64,000 nucleotides of DNA from Mesorhizobium sp. B2-8-5 (GTDB lineage Bacteria > Pseudomonadota > Alphaproteobacteria > Rhizobiales > Rhizobiaceae). Location of the stretch: NCBI RefSeq assembly GCF_006440675.2, contig NZ_CP083951.1, forward strand, positions 3,381,501 to 3,445,500, read 5' to 3'. The translations under genes and the position numbers were made by a program. Positions 18,901 through 26,236 of this stretch are shown here, piece after piece; position 1 is the first letter of the stretch, and each line of letters begins with the position of its first letter. The notes beneath the pieces were generated by a model. That model saw only the letters and a list, made by a program, of their open reading frames with translations. It ran no database searches and was not told the origin of the DNA.

Positions 18901-19733
18901 CGGTAGAAGAGGATGGGGACGACTGCGAAATTGTCGACGCCGAGTTGCGTCACACCCCCCTCTGTCCTGCCGGACATCTCCCCCGCAAGGGGGGAGATTG
19001 CTCTGTGGTCGACGGTTTCGCCAACTGTAGATGTTTCAGCTAGCTCGATATTTGACGAAGCAGAGATAGAGCCGGCTTGGGTGACGGCTGATCTCCCCCC
19101 TTGCGGGGGAGATGTCCGGCAGGACAGAGGGGGGTGCGAAGGAATGCCGACCCTTGAAACGTTCGACTTCTCGACGACACCAACTCCCGGCTCATAATAC
19201 CCCGCCTTCGGCACACTGACCGCATCAACCACGGCCGCCTCAGCCCCCGCAAGCTTTGCCAGCCTTTGCACCAGCGCCGCCATATTGGCCGGCCCGCCTT
19301 CGCGGAAATAGCCGAGCAGGGCGTCGAGCTCGGCGCGCGGCAGGGTCGAGCCTTCGATCAGGCGCTGGTCCTCGTCATGGCTTTCGCCGGGCAGCAGCGC
19401 CAGCTTGATGCCGCGCTCGCGCGCGACCGCAGCGAGCTGGTCGCAGCCATAGCGCCACCACTCATAGCCGCCGAGGATGCGCACCAGGACGACCTTGGCG
19501 TGACGGGCGACGCTGTCGATCCACAGGTCCACCGACATCGGATGGCGAAGGTCGCGAAGGGCCGCCAGCCGCATCGAGGGTAGCCGCTCCGCATCCGCCT
19601 TCCAGGCGGCGGCCAGACCGGCGAGGTCGCTGTCGGTGAAGGACAGGGCCACCACATCCGCAGGCGTCTGCCTGAGGTCGACCGGCTCGGCGAGATCGTC
19701 GAGCGAAGCGGATGTCGTGGTGAGAATATGCAT
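15990..19733 (-). CDS. cobN: Cobaltochelatase large subunit CobN with two in-frame palindromic inserts
   Basis: 1247-residue ATP-dependent chelatase subunit that inserts cobalt into hydrogenobyrinate a,c-diamide with the AAA+ CobS and CobT-type partners (not in this window). Conserved parts are SYPSAPGRTGYAVGLDVP-like sequence, HVGAHGTLEWLPGK, VIDLWGSASLRTGGE and ATSHAYGG near the C-terminus, shared with ChlH/BchH. Elements B and C encode residues about 201-260 and 547-598. Total length is about that usual for CobN, so length alone does not show the inserts are extra; their sequence does. It starts 18 bases after cobW. Confidence 0.94.
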   Translation of the reverse strand: MHILTTTSASLDDLAEPVDLRQTPADVVALSFTDSDLAGLAAAWKADAERLPSMRLAALRDLRHPMSVDLWIDSVARHAKVVLVRILGGYEWWRYGCDQLAAVARERGIKLALLPGESHDEDQRLIEGSTLPRAELDALLGYFREGGPANMAALVQRLAKLAGAEAAVVDAVSVPKAGYYEPGVGVVEKSNVSRVGIPSHPPLSCRTSPPQGGRSAVTQAGSISASSNIELAETSTVGETVDHRAISPLAGEMSGRTEGGVTQLGVDNFAVVPILFYRSMLLAADIAPIDALAEALKQQGMAPVPIFVSSLKDPASLAFVENAIASLNPAAIVTATAFASGAEPGIETLFDRAGVPVFQVIVATTRREVWEKNQRGLAPADLAMHVVLPELDGRILAGAISFKGEVETDPALAFRAFANRPEADRVEQVARRIAAFIRLQRTERAERKLAILIPDYPSAPGRTGYAVGLDVPSSVLAMLHDLKEQGYVVEAIPQSPRELLDALEVGGLGLTLTDYVAFSAELPREARASVEVAWGMAQDQIGSREAPPSVLPDISPARGEIGSSAEGAIPATPTIGESGGDRSISPPAGEMSGRTEGGVQAPTSATFPFRAATFGNVTVALAPDRGRSADRRADYHDPTLPPRHELIAFGLWLQKSLGAHAIIHVGAHGTLEWLPGKTVALSDTCFPEIVTGSLPVIYPFIVSNPGEAAQAKRRISAVTLGHLPPPLTGAGLDEVQQKLERLVDEYAQADGLDRRRRDRLARLIVETAQRTGLASEAGVAGTDAPDEALRRIDAWLCDLKDFAVKDGLHVYGRAPEDEADPLRRQSAAAEIANLLAALDGRHIKAGPAGAPARGRSDVLPTGRNLFTSDPRTMPTPTAYDLGQAAAEEVVRSYMQSHGDWPRSLVIDLWGSASLRTGGEEIAQGLALMGCRPQWDAATGRVTGIEVLPPATLGRPRVDVTWRISGLFRDMFPTQIALIDAAANAVASRDEDDTENPLAAATRAQGKISPRIFGTSPGTYGAGVEDLLSRGEWGAREEIGRAYLDATSHAYGGADSEAISAPGAFEGRVAEADLLIHTGDDPGRDILEGSADVAFIGGFSAALAALGRNADVIVLDTTDPKKPKPRSVGEAVSRVVRARAVNPRFIAGQMRHGPRGASEFAETVDRLVGFAETTHAISGALIEAVHDAYIGDPEVRAFILRENPAAAKVIAERFLAARRRGLWHPLRNSIDDGLAALIAEAQAGGVAA
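17941..18095. repeat. Palindromic element C, inside cobN
   Basis: 44-bp inverted arms at 17941-17984 and 18052-18095 differing at one base, extendable by two bases on each side to a 159-bp unit. The centre (67 bp) resembles that of element A over CACCGCTTTCGCCAAT. In CobN it is read SVLPDISPARGEIG ... ISPPAGEMSGRTEGG, the same frame as in CobG. Confidence 0.9.
18955..19134. repeat. Palindromic element B, inside cobN
   Basis: Arms 18955-18998 and 19091-19134 are perfect reverse complements over 44 bp, around a longer 92-bp centre. The right arm is read in the same frame as in A and C (ISPLAGEMSGRTEGG); the left arm is read in another frame (LSCRTSPPQGGR) because the centre differs in length. 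Total 180 bp, 60 codons. Confidence 0.9.
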
Positions 19734-19751
19734 CGCTTTTTGGTCTTAGCC

Positions 19752-20789
19752 TCAGCCGGCGAGGATACGCTCGATCGCCGGGCGGTTCAGCCCCTTGAGG
19801 CCGATGACGACCAGCCGCGAGCGGCGATCGTCATCCGCCGTCCAGGCGCGGTCGTAGTAGTGGTTGACGCGCGGGCCAACGGCCTGGAGCAAGAGACGCA
19901 TCGGCTTGCCACCAACCTCGACGAAGCCTTTGACGCGCAGCACGTTTTCCTGCTCGGCGGCAAGGGCGACGCGCTTGGCCAACTCATCGGGATTGGCGAC
20001 CGACGGGACGTCGATGACGAAGGAATCGAAATCGTCATGCTCATGGTCGAGCTCGTCGTCGTGGTGGGTCTTGCGGTTCTCGATGTCGTCCTCGACGGCG
20101 AGCCCGAGGCCGAGCAGCACCGACGGGTCGACCTTGCCTTGCGCGGTCGGAACGATCTTCACGGCGCGCGCGACGTGCTTGCCGATGACGGCGTTGGCGC
20201 GCTGCGATCCGGCCGCATCCATCAGGTCGCTCTTCGACAGGATGATCAGGTCGGCGCAGGCAATCTGGTCCTCGAATACCTCTTCGACCGGATCGTCATG
20301 GTCGAGCGTCACGTCCGCGGCGCGCTGGGCCTGCAGGGCATCCATGTCGGAAGCGACGCGGCCGTCGGCCAGCGCCGGGCCATCAACAACGGCGACGACC
20401 CCGTCGACCGTGACGCGGCTCTTGACCGTCGGCCACTGGAAGGCCTGGACTAGCGGCTTCGGCAGAGCGAGGCCGGAGGTCTCGATCAGGATGTGGTCGA
20501 CCTTGGGGTTGAGCGACAGGATCTGGTCGAGCGCCGGCACGAAATCGTCGGCCACGGTGCAGCAGATGCAGCCATTGGCGAGCTCGACGATGTTTTCCTC
20601 CGGGCATGTGTCGACGCCGCAGCCTTTCAGTATCTCGCCGTCGATGCCGACATCACCGAACTCGTTGACGATGATCGCCAGCCGCTTGCCCTTGGCGTTC
20701 TCGAGCAGGTTGCGGATCAGCGTCGTCTTGCCGGCGCCGAGGAAGCCGGTGACGACGGTGCAGGGAACACGAGAAACGGAAGCGTTCAT
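19752..20789 (-). CDS. cobW: CobW family GTPase metallochaperone
   Basis: 345-residue G3E-family GTPase thought to deliver cobalt to the cobaltochelatase. The P-loop GFLGAGKTT is at residues 15-23, the metal-binding CxCC motif at C74-I-C76-C77 and the specificity motif SKSD is present. A His/Asp-rich loop, HHDDELDHEHDDFD, in the second half is a further likely metal site. It starts two bases after the DUF1636 gene and precedes cobN, the expected recipient. The ATG with AAGGAC upstream defines the start. Confidence 0.93.
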   Translation of the reverse strand: MNASVSRVPCTVVTGFLGAGKTTLIRNLLENAKGKRLAIIVNEFGDVGIDGEILKGCGVDTCPEENIVELANGCICCTVADDFVPALDQILSLNPKVDHILIETSGLALPKPLVQAFQWPTVKSRVTVDGVVAVVDGPALADGRVASDMDALQAQRAADVTLDHDDPVEEVFEDQIACADLIILSKSDLMDAAGSQRANAVIGKHVARAVKIVPTAQGKVDPSVLLGLGLAVEDDIENRKTHHDDELDHEHDDFDSFVIDVPSVANPDELAKRVALAAEQENVLRVKGFVEVGGKPMRLLLQAVGPRVNHYYDRAWTADDDRRSRLVVIGLKGLNRPAIERILAG

Positions 20790-20791
20790 GG

Positions 20792-21217
20792 TCAGTCCTT
20801 CAGCATGTCGAGGGGAGGAATGCGGGCAACCAGGCCGCGCTTGAGAGAGTCGGGCCGGCCGCGCCAGGGGACCAGGCCGTCGGTCGAGATGGCGAAGAGC
20901 TTTGCGCCGGTGATGAGGTCGGCGCCGCTGGTCGGGGTCAGATCGCCGAAGACATAGCTCCAGCAGCCGTCGCGCAGCAGCGCGGCGCTCAGCCGGCGCT
21001 TGCAATTGCCGAGGCATTCGACGGTGCGGATGTTGATGTTTTCGCCGGAGGCAGCCCGGCGCGTGTCCTCGGCGAGCAGCGCGCCGGCACGCGGATGGCC
21101 GTCCGAGCCGGTTTCGTCGCGGCAAGAGGAGCAGACGATGACGGTCACGCCGGCCAGCGCGTCGGGCTCGGACGAAATATCCGCACTGTTTGCCGGGAAA
21201 CTGCCGTTACGATCCAA
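20792..21217 (-). CDS. DUF1636 metal/iron-sulfur-binding protein, first gene of the cob operon
   Basis: 141 residues of the DUF1636 family (thioredoxin-like ferredoxin fold). Four cysteines, in VCSSCRDE and ECLGNCKRR, are placed to bind a 2Fe-2S cluster or a metal. Function is unknown; constant linkage to cobW and cobN suggests a role with cobalt. The start is TTG at 21217: AAGGAG lies seven bases upstream, an excellent site, while the next candidate (a GTG 23 codons in) would cost little conserved sequence. It is directly downstream of the cobalamin riboswitch. Confidence 0.82.
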   Translation of the reverse strand: MDRNGSFPANSADISSEPDALAGVTVIVCSSCRDETGSDGHPRAGALLAEDTRRAASGENINIRTVECLGNCKRRLSAALLRDGCWSYVFGDLTPTSGADLITGAKLFAISTDGLVPWRGRPDSLKRGLVARIPPLDMLKD

Positions 21218-21230
21218 AACCAGGCTCCTT

Positions 21231-21250
21231 GCCCGGAAAACCCGCCGGGC
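21231..21250 (-). promoter_or_regulatory. Hairpin next to the ribosome site (riboswitch expression platform candidate)
   Basis: On the minus strand GCCCGG pairs with CCGGGC around an eight-base loop. The hairpin ends directly at the AAGGAG ribosome site of the DUF1636 gene (21225-21230). Its position between aptamer and start codon suggests control of translation rather than of termination; no T run follows. Confidence 0.5.
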
Positions 21251-21269
21251 ATTCGGATACTTAAAGTTT

Positions 21270-21447
21270 CAGACGGCAGGTCTCCTGGCTCGCGAGTCGT
21301 CGCCTTGAAGGCCGCCTTCCCGGGAACATCCCAGTGGTTTTCGGCCGGGGCTCGTCGCTTACAGTTGCGGGGACAGCCGCGGATTTGGGCGTTGGCCCGC
21401 ACCGCATTCCCTCTTGGCTCCTCCCTTTGCCGGGAGAAGACCGTCTG
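21270..21447 (-). promoter_or_regulatory. Cobalamin riboswitch
   Basis: The minus strand carries the B12 box GCCAGGAGACCTGCC (21275-21289) near its 3' end. Upstream are the conserved pieces GGGAATGCGGTGCGGG, CCGCAACTGTAAGCG and TGTTCCCGGGAAGG. Closing helix P1 is visible: CAGACGG (21441-21447) with CCGTCTG (21270-21276). It precedes the DUF1636-cobW-cobN operon and should lower its expression when adenosylcobalamin is abundant. Confidence 0.96.
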
Positions 21448-21489
21448 CGGCGGATTTAGGCTTACGGCCGGGTGCCTGTCAACGCACGG

Positions 21490-22689
21490 CTACGACACCG
21501 CGATGTCGGCCAGCGCCGGCCCGAGGTCGCCGGCCGGCGTCACTTCGATCGCTCCCAGGCCGAGCCAGCCCTGCATTTGCTGCAGTTCGTCGAAGAGTTG
21601 GGCCGCCGTTTCGGCGGGGGCGCCGGCCTCTGCAAAGGCGGCATGGACGCGCAGCACGCTCGCCGGCCGATCGGCTCGCAGATCGACACGGGCGACGATG
21701 CGGTCGCCAAGCAGGAAGGGCAGCACGTAGTAGCCGTATTGGCGCTTTTCGGCCGGCGTGTAGATCTCGATGCGGTAGCGGAAGCCGAAGAGTTTTTCCG
21801 TCCGGGTGCGCTCGAAGACGACGGGATCGAAGGGGGCGAGCAGGGCGCGGGCCTCTATCCGGCGTGGAAAGCGGGCGTCCTTGTGGAGATAGGCGGTCTT
21901 GTCCCAGCTCTCGACCTTCACAGGCAGCAGTTCGCCCGCTTCGACCAGTTCCTCGATGCGGTCTTTCGTATCGCCCGGCGCGAGACGAAAATAGTCGCGA
22001 AGGTCGCCATAGGTGGCGATGCCATGGGCGCGGGCCGAGATGCGCAGCAATTCGCGATGCGCGTCCTCGACCGAGGGTACCGGCAGGTCGAGTACGGCCT
22101 GCGGCAAAACGCGCTCGGGCAGGTCGTAATAGCGTTCGAAGCCGCGCCGGTAGGCGGTGGTGATGCGTCCGGCCCAGAACAGCCATTCAAAAGCGTGCTT
22201 GGCCTCGCTCCAGCCCCACCAGCCGCCATTGCCCTTGTGGCCTTCGATGTCGGACGCGGCGATCGGGCCGCGTTCGGCGACCTGCGCATAGATCTCGTCG
22301 ATCATCGCCTTACGCTCCCGGCCCCATTTCGCCAGGCCGAGATACATCTCGTCGCCCTGCTCGGCGCGCAGCATGCGCCAGCGCATCAAAGGGTAGGTTT
22401 CGACAGGCAGGAACGACGCCTCATGCGCCCAATACTCAAAGACCGCGCGCTTGCGGGTGACCGCGGCGTTGTCGAGCAGCGCAAGCGGGTAGGGGCCGAG
22501 GCGAGAATAGAGCGGCATATAATGAGCACGCACCACAGCGCTGACGGAATCGATCTGCAACAGGCCGGTTCGTGAAAGCACGCGCGCAAGGTGGCGGCGA
22601 TCCGGAACGCCGCCGGGCCTAGGGTCGTTGAACCCCTGTGCTCCGAGCGCAATGCGCCTCGCCATGGCCAGCGAAATCTTGTCCTTCAT
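21490..22689 (-). CDS. YcaQ-type crosslink-repair DNA glycosylase (winged-helix, HTH_42)
   Basis: 399 residues of the YcaQ/AlkX family of DNA glycosylases that unhook interstrand crosslinks. The family's QxD catalytic motif appears as LLQIDSVSAVVRAHYMPLYS near residue 45. Winged-helix domains and the C-terminal beta barrel (LLAPFDPVVFERTRTEKLF) follow. ATG 22689 is chosen over the TTG one codon upstream. It is divergent from nuoA and its 3' end lies just upstream of the cob riboswitch. Confidence 0.85.
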   Translation of the reverse strand: MKDKISLAMARRIALGAQGFNDPRPGGVPDRRHLARVLSRTGLLQIDSVSAVVRAHYMPLYSRLGPYPLALLDNAAVTRKRAVFEYWAHEASFLPVETYPLMRWRMLRAEQGDEMYLGLAKWGRERKAMIDEIYAQVAERGPIAASDIEGHKGNGGWWGWSEAKHAFEWLFWAGRITTAYRRGFERYYDLPERVLPQAVLDLPVPSVEDAHRELLRISARAHGIATYGDLRDYFRLAPGDTKDRIEELVEAGELLPVKVESWDKTAYLHKDARFPRRIEARALLAPFDPVVFERTRTEKLFGFRYRIEIYTPAEKRQYGYYVLPFLLGDRIVARVDLRADRPASVLRVHAAFAEAGAPAETAAQLFDELQQMQGWLGLGAIEVTPAGDLGPALADIAVS

Positions 22690-23022
22690 CAAGGCGCCCT
22701 TGCGCTGATCATTTGCCGGATTTTTAGCCGGTGATTCCGGCGATGCTAGCAGGCAAATGGCGGGAGATATGTCAGGAGAGAAAAGTGGAGTAAAAAGCGA
22801 AGGAAATCAAACAGGAGCGGATCGGACCAGTTTCTTCCGATAAGGCGTCCAGGGTCGCGAATTGAACAAGGTTTGACTTGCGTCACCGAAACCGCTGCGC
22901 TAACCCTCGCCGCGTTGCAGCATGGGCCCCTTAAAACGGTTCAGCGGTTAAACTGTCACGCTTCCGCATTAGAGTTCGTTGCTGTAATCAAAGTGAACTG
23001 CCCGCCTAAGGAAAGCCGCCGC
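22690..23022. other. Divergent control region between the glycosylase gene and nuoA
   Basis: 333 bases that must hold the nuo promoter. TTGACT at 22873 is a possible -35 box but I see no good -10 at 16-18 bases. A small inverted repeat around GCGGTTAAAC lies near 22945. AAGGAAAG at 23008 serves as the nuoA ribosome site. No gene is evident. Confidence 0.4.
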
Positions 23023-23388
23023 ATGAGCGCACTCCTGAGTTCATATCTGCCGATCGTCCTGTTCATCGCCGTGGCGCTGGTCGTCGGCCTTGCGCTGCTC
23101 ATAGCGCCGTTCCTGGTGGCCTACCGCAATCCCGACCCGGAAAAGCTTTCCGCCTATGAATGCGGCTTCAACTCGTTTGACGACGCCCGTATGAAATTCG
23201 ACATCCGCTTCTACCTGGTGTCGATCCTGTTCATCATCTTCGATCTCGAAGTCGCCTTCCTGTTCCCGTGGGCGGTCTCCTTCTCCAAGGTCGGCATGCT
23301 CGGCTTCTGGTCGATGATGGTGTTCCTGGCGGTGCTGACCATCGGCTTTGCCTATGAATGGAAAAAAGGAGCGCTGGAATGGGATTGA
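23023..23388 (+). CDS. nuoA: NADH-quinone oxidoreductase subunit A
   Basis: 121-residue membrane subunit of complex I. Three helices; the loop [16 protein letters not shown] carries the conserved cysteine and acidic residues at the quinone-entry region. The ATG follows AAGGAAAG; an upstream open frame to 22873 is not used because it lacks family sequence. First gene of the nuo operon; its end overlaps nuoB by 10 bp. Confidence 0.96.
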   Translation: MSALLSSYLPIVLFIAVALVVGLALLIAPFLVAYRNPDPEKLSAYECGFNSFDDARMKFDIRFYLVSILFIIFDLEVAFLFPWAVSFSKVGMLGFWSMMVFLAVLTIGFAYEWKKGALEWD

Positions 23389-23960
23389 ACGACAGTTCAG
23401 GCACCCTCGTCGCGCCGAAGCCCAAGGGCATCATCGACCCCAACACCGGCAGGCCGGTGGGGGAGGACGATCCCTTCTTCCTCGAAATCAACAATGAACT
23501 GGCCGACAAGGGTTTCCTTGTCACCTCGACCGAAGCGCTGATCACCTGGGCGCGCAGCGGCTCGCTGATGTTCATGACCTTCGGCCTCGCGTGCTGCGCG
23601 GTCGAGATGATCCACACCTCGATGCCGCGCTATGACTCGGAGCGCTTCGGCGTCGCGCCGCGCGCGTCGCCGCGCCAGTCCGACATCATGATCGTCGCCG
23701 GCACGCTGACCAACAAGATGGCCCCGGCGCTGCGCAAGGTCTACGACCAGATGCCGGAGCCGCGCTACGTCATCTCGATGGGCTCCTGCGCCAATGGCGG
23801 CGGCTATTACCACTATTCCTATTCGGTGGTGCGCGGCTGCGACCGCGTCGTGCCGGTCGACATCTATGTGCCCGGCTGCCCGCCGAGCGCGGAAGCGCTG
23901 CTCTACGGCATTCTCCTTCTGCAGAAGAAGATCCGCCGCACCGGCACGATCGAACGGTGA
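23379..23960 (+). CDS. nuoB: NADH-quinone oxidoreductase subunit B
   Basis: 193-residue peripheral subunit carrying cluster N2, the last iron-sulfur centre before quinone. Cluster cysteines are in [17 protein letters not shown] and [11 protein letters not shown]. The start ATG lies within the nuoA end. Confidence 0.97.
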   Translation: MGLNDSSGTLVAPKPKGIIDPNTGRPVGEDDPFFLEINNELADKGFLVTSTEALITWARSGSLMFMTFGLACCAVEMIHTSMPRYDSERFGVAPRASPRQSDIMIVAGTLTNKMAPALRKVYDQMPEPRYVISMGSCANGGGYYHYSYSVVRGCDRVVPVDIYVPGCPPSAEALLYGILLLQKKIRRTGTIER

Positions 23961-23964
23961 GCCG

Positions 23965-24567
23965 ATGACCCAGGCGTTGAACGAACTCTCCACCTATCTC
24001 GGCGAGAAGCTCTCCGGCCGCATCGGCGAAGCCGTGCTTGCCTACGGCGAACTGACGGTTTCGGTTGAACCGGGCAATCTGATCGAGGTAGCGACCTTCC
24101 TGCGCGACGATCCGCGCTGCCAGTTCATCTCGATCATCGACGTCTGCGGAGCGGACTACCCGTCGCGCGCCAGGCGCTTCGACGTCGTCTATCACCTATT
24201 GTCGCCGAAGCAGAATGTGCGCATCCGGCTCAAGGTCCAGGCCGACGAGGAGACGCTGGTGCCGTCGCTGACCGGCGTCTATCCCGGTGCCGACTGGTTC
24301 GAGCGCGAGACCTACGACCTTTACGGCGTGCTGTTTTCGGGCCATCCAGACCTGCGCCGCATTCTCACCGACTATGGTTTCGAGGGCCATCCGCTGCGCA
24401 AGGATTTCCCGCTGACCGGCTTCGTCGAGGTTCGCTACGACGACGAGGCCAAGCGGGTCATCTACGAGCCGGTCGAGCTCAAGCAGGAATTCCGCAATTT
24501 TGATTTTCTTTCTCCTTGGGAAGGGACGGACTACGTCCTGCCCGGGGATGAGAAGGCGAAACAGTGA
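23965..24567 (+). CDS. nuoC: NADH-quinone oxidoreductase subunit C
   Basis: 200-residue 30-kDa-type subunit of the peripheral arm. The signature [20 protein letters not shown] and the C-terminal [19 protein letters not shown] are intact. It is separate from nuoD here, as in alphaproteobacteria (fused in E. coli). It begins four bases after nuoB. The nuoD gene is displaced by the S23-type cassette that follows. Confidence 0.97.
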   Translation: MTQALNELSTYLGEKLSGRIGEAVLAYGELTVSVEPGNLIEVATFLRDDPRCQFISIIDVCGADYPSRARRFDVVYHLLSPKQNVRIRLKVQADEETLVPSLTGVYPGADWFERETYDLYGVLFSGHPDLRRILTDYGFEGHPLRKDFPLTGFVEVRYDDEAKRVIYEPVELKQEFRNFDFLSPWEGTDYVLPGDEKAKQ

Positions 24568-24574
24568 GTGGGGA

Positions 24575-25027
24575 AGTAGTGAGTAGTCAGTAGGGAAGGA
24601 ATTGGGAAAAAAGATCGAATCTTATCGCGACTTGGTGGTGTGGCAATCGGCGATGGTCCTTGCCGAGGATTGTTACCGCGTCACCAAAGGTTTTCCGAGA
24701 GACGAGATCTATGGAATGACCTCCCAGATGCGCCGCTCGGCGGTATCTATCGCCGCGAATATCGCTGAAGGGTACGGTCGTGAGAATAGAGGTTCTTTCG
24801 TTCAATTTCTGCGCATGGCACAGGGTTCGTTGAAGGAACTGGAAACGCACATATTGCTGGCGTGCCGGATCGGTATGCTGGCAAGAGATAACGAGACTGA
24901 ACTGCTACTGCGGTGCGAAGAGATTGGAAAAATGACGCGATCTCTGATCAGAACCGTGCAGGCCAAGCAGGCGGAATGAAGCAGGCATTGAGATTGATGG
25001 TCACTACTCACTACTCACTACTGACTC
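24575..25027. repeat. Inverted heptad repeats bracketing the S23-type gene
   Basis: Left arm 24575-24593 (AGTAGTGAGTAGTCAGTAG) and right arm 25001-25027, built of repeated CACTACT units, are reverse complements over about 19 bases with one mismatch. They flank the four-helix-bundle gene, so the mRNA between nuoC and nuoD could fold the cassette out on a stem. Confidence 0.8.
24602..24979 (+). CDS. Four-helix-bundle protein, 23S rRNA intervening-sequence (S23) family
   Basis: 125 residues of the S23/IVS-type four-helix-bundle family. The N-terminal YRDLVVWQSAMVLAEDCY, the MRRSAVSIAANIAEGYGR core and the FVQFLRMAQGSLKELETH stretch are the family hallmarks. Relatives are encoded inside 23S rRNA intervening sequences and, as Avd, in diversity-generating retroelements; the cellular role is unknown and binding of nucleic acid is suspected. 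The start is TTG at 24602 after AGGGAAGGA. Placement between nuoC and nuoD, inside inverted repeats, points to insertion into the operon. No reverse transcriptase is nearby. Confidence 0.87.
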   Translation: MGKKIESYRDLVVWQSAMVLAEDCYRVTKGFPRDEIYGMTSQMRRSAVSIAANIAEGYGRENRGSFVQFLRMAQGSLKELETHILLACRIGMLARDNETELLLRCEEIGKMTRSLIRTVQAKQAE

Positions 25028-25045
25028 TTCGCCAGAGGCGCCACA

Positions 25046-26236
25046 ATGGCTGAAACCTCTGTCCGCAACTTCAACATCAACTTCGGTCCGCAGCACCCTG
25101 CGGCGCATGGCGTTTTGCGCCTGGTGCTGGAACTGGACGGCGAGGTGGTCGACCGCGTCGATCCGCATATCGGGCTGCTTCACCGCGGCACCGAAAAGCT
25201 GATCGAGGCCAAAACCTATCTGCAGGCCGTGCCTTATCTCGACCGGCTCGACTATTGCGCGCCGATGAACCAGGAGCATGCCTTCGCTTTGGCCGCCGAG
25301 CGGCTGCTCGGCATCGAGGTGCCGAAGCGCGGTCAGTTGATCCGCGTGCTCTATTCCGAGATGGGCCGTATCATGTCGCACATCCTCAATGTGACGACAC
25401 AGGCGATGGACGTCGGCGCGCTGACCCCTCCGCTGTGGGGCTTCGTCGAGCGCGAAAAGCTGATGGTTTTCTACGAGCGCGCCTCCGGCTCGCGCATGCA
25501 TGCGGCCTATTTCCGGCCGGGCGGCGTGCACCAGGACCTGCCGCAGAAGCTGGTTGAGGATATCGGCAAGTGGATCGATCCGTTCCTGAAGTCGATCGAC
25601 GATCTCGATGCGCTTTTGACCGGCAACCGCATCTTCAAGCAGCGCAATGTCGATATCGGCATCGTGTCGCTGGCCGACGCCTGGGCCTGGGGCTTTTCGG
25701 GCGTGATGGTGCGCGGCTCGGGCGCCGCCTGGGACCTGCGCAAGTCGCAGCCATATGAATGCTATTCCGAGATGGATTTCGACATCCCGATCGGCAAGAA
25801 CGGCGATTGCTACGACCGTTACCTGGTGCGCATGGAAGAGATGCGTCAGTCGGCCAAGATCATGCGCCAGTGCGTCGATCTCCTGCTCGGCAAGGAAAGC
25901 GCCGGCCCGGTGTCTAACCTCGACGGCAAGGTGGTGCCGCCCAAGCGCCAGGCGATGAAGCGATCGATGGAAGCGCTCATCCACCACTTCAAGCTCTACA
26001 CCGAGGGCTATCGCGTGCCGGCCGGCGAGGTGTATGCGGCCGTCGAGGCGCCGAAGGGCGAGTTCGGCGTCTACATGGTCTCCGACGGCACCAACAAGCC
26101 CTATCGCTGCAAGCTGCGTGCGCCCGGTTTCGCGCATCTGCAGGCCATGGACTTCCTGTGCCGCGGCCACATGCTGGCCGACGTCACCGCGGTGCTTGGC
26201 TCCCTCGACATCGTGTTTGGTGAGGTCGATCGCTAA
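25046..26236 (+). CDS. nuoD: NADH-quinone oxidoreductase subunit D
   Basis: 396-residue 49-kDa-type subunit forming the quinone pocket with Nuo[22 protein letters not shown] holds the conserved histidine, and the family end DIVFGEVDR is intact. It starts 19 bases after the right inverted-repeat arm of the S23 cassette and abuts nuoE (TAA followed directly by ATG). Confidence 0.97.
   Translation: MAETSVRNFNINFGPQHPAAHGVLRLVLELDGEVVDRVDPHIGLLHRGTEKLIEAKTYLQAVPYLDRLDYCAPMNQEHAFALAAERLLGIEVPKRGQLIRVLYSEMGRIMSHILNVTTQAMDVGALTPPLWGFVEREKLMVFYERASGSRMHAAYFRPGGVHQDLPQKLVEDIGKWIDPFLKSIDDLDALLTGNRIFKQRNVDIGIVSLADAWAWGFSGVMVRGSGAAWDLRKSQPYECYSEMDFDIPIGKNGDCYDRYLVRMEEMRQSAKIMRQCVDLLLGKESAGPVSNLDGKVVPPKRQAMKRSMEALIHHFKLYTEGYRVPAGEVYAAVEAPKGEFGVYMVSDGTNKPYRCKLRAPGFAHLQAMDFLCRGHMLADVTAVLGSLDIVFGEVDR

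Noticed and set aside
24602..24979. A diversity-generating retroelement (Avd relative)
   Set aside because: No reverse transcriptase, template repeat or variable target gene is nearby; only the four-helix-bundle fold is shared.
24575..25027. CRISPR-like repeats beside the S23 gene
   Set aside because: The repeats are tandem heptads in inverted arms with no spacers and no cas genes.
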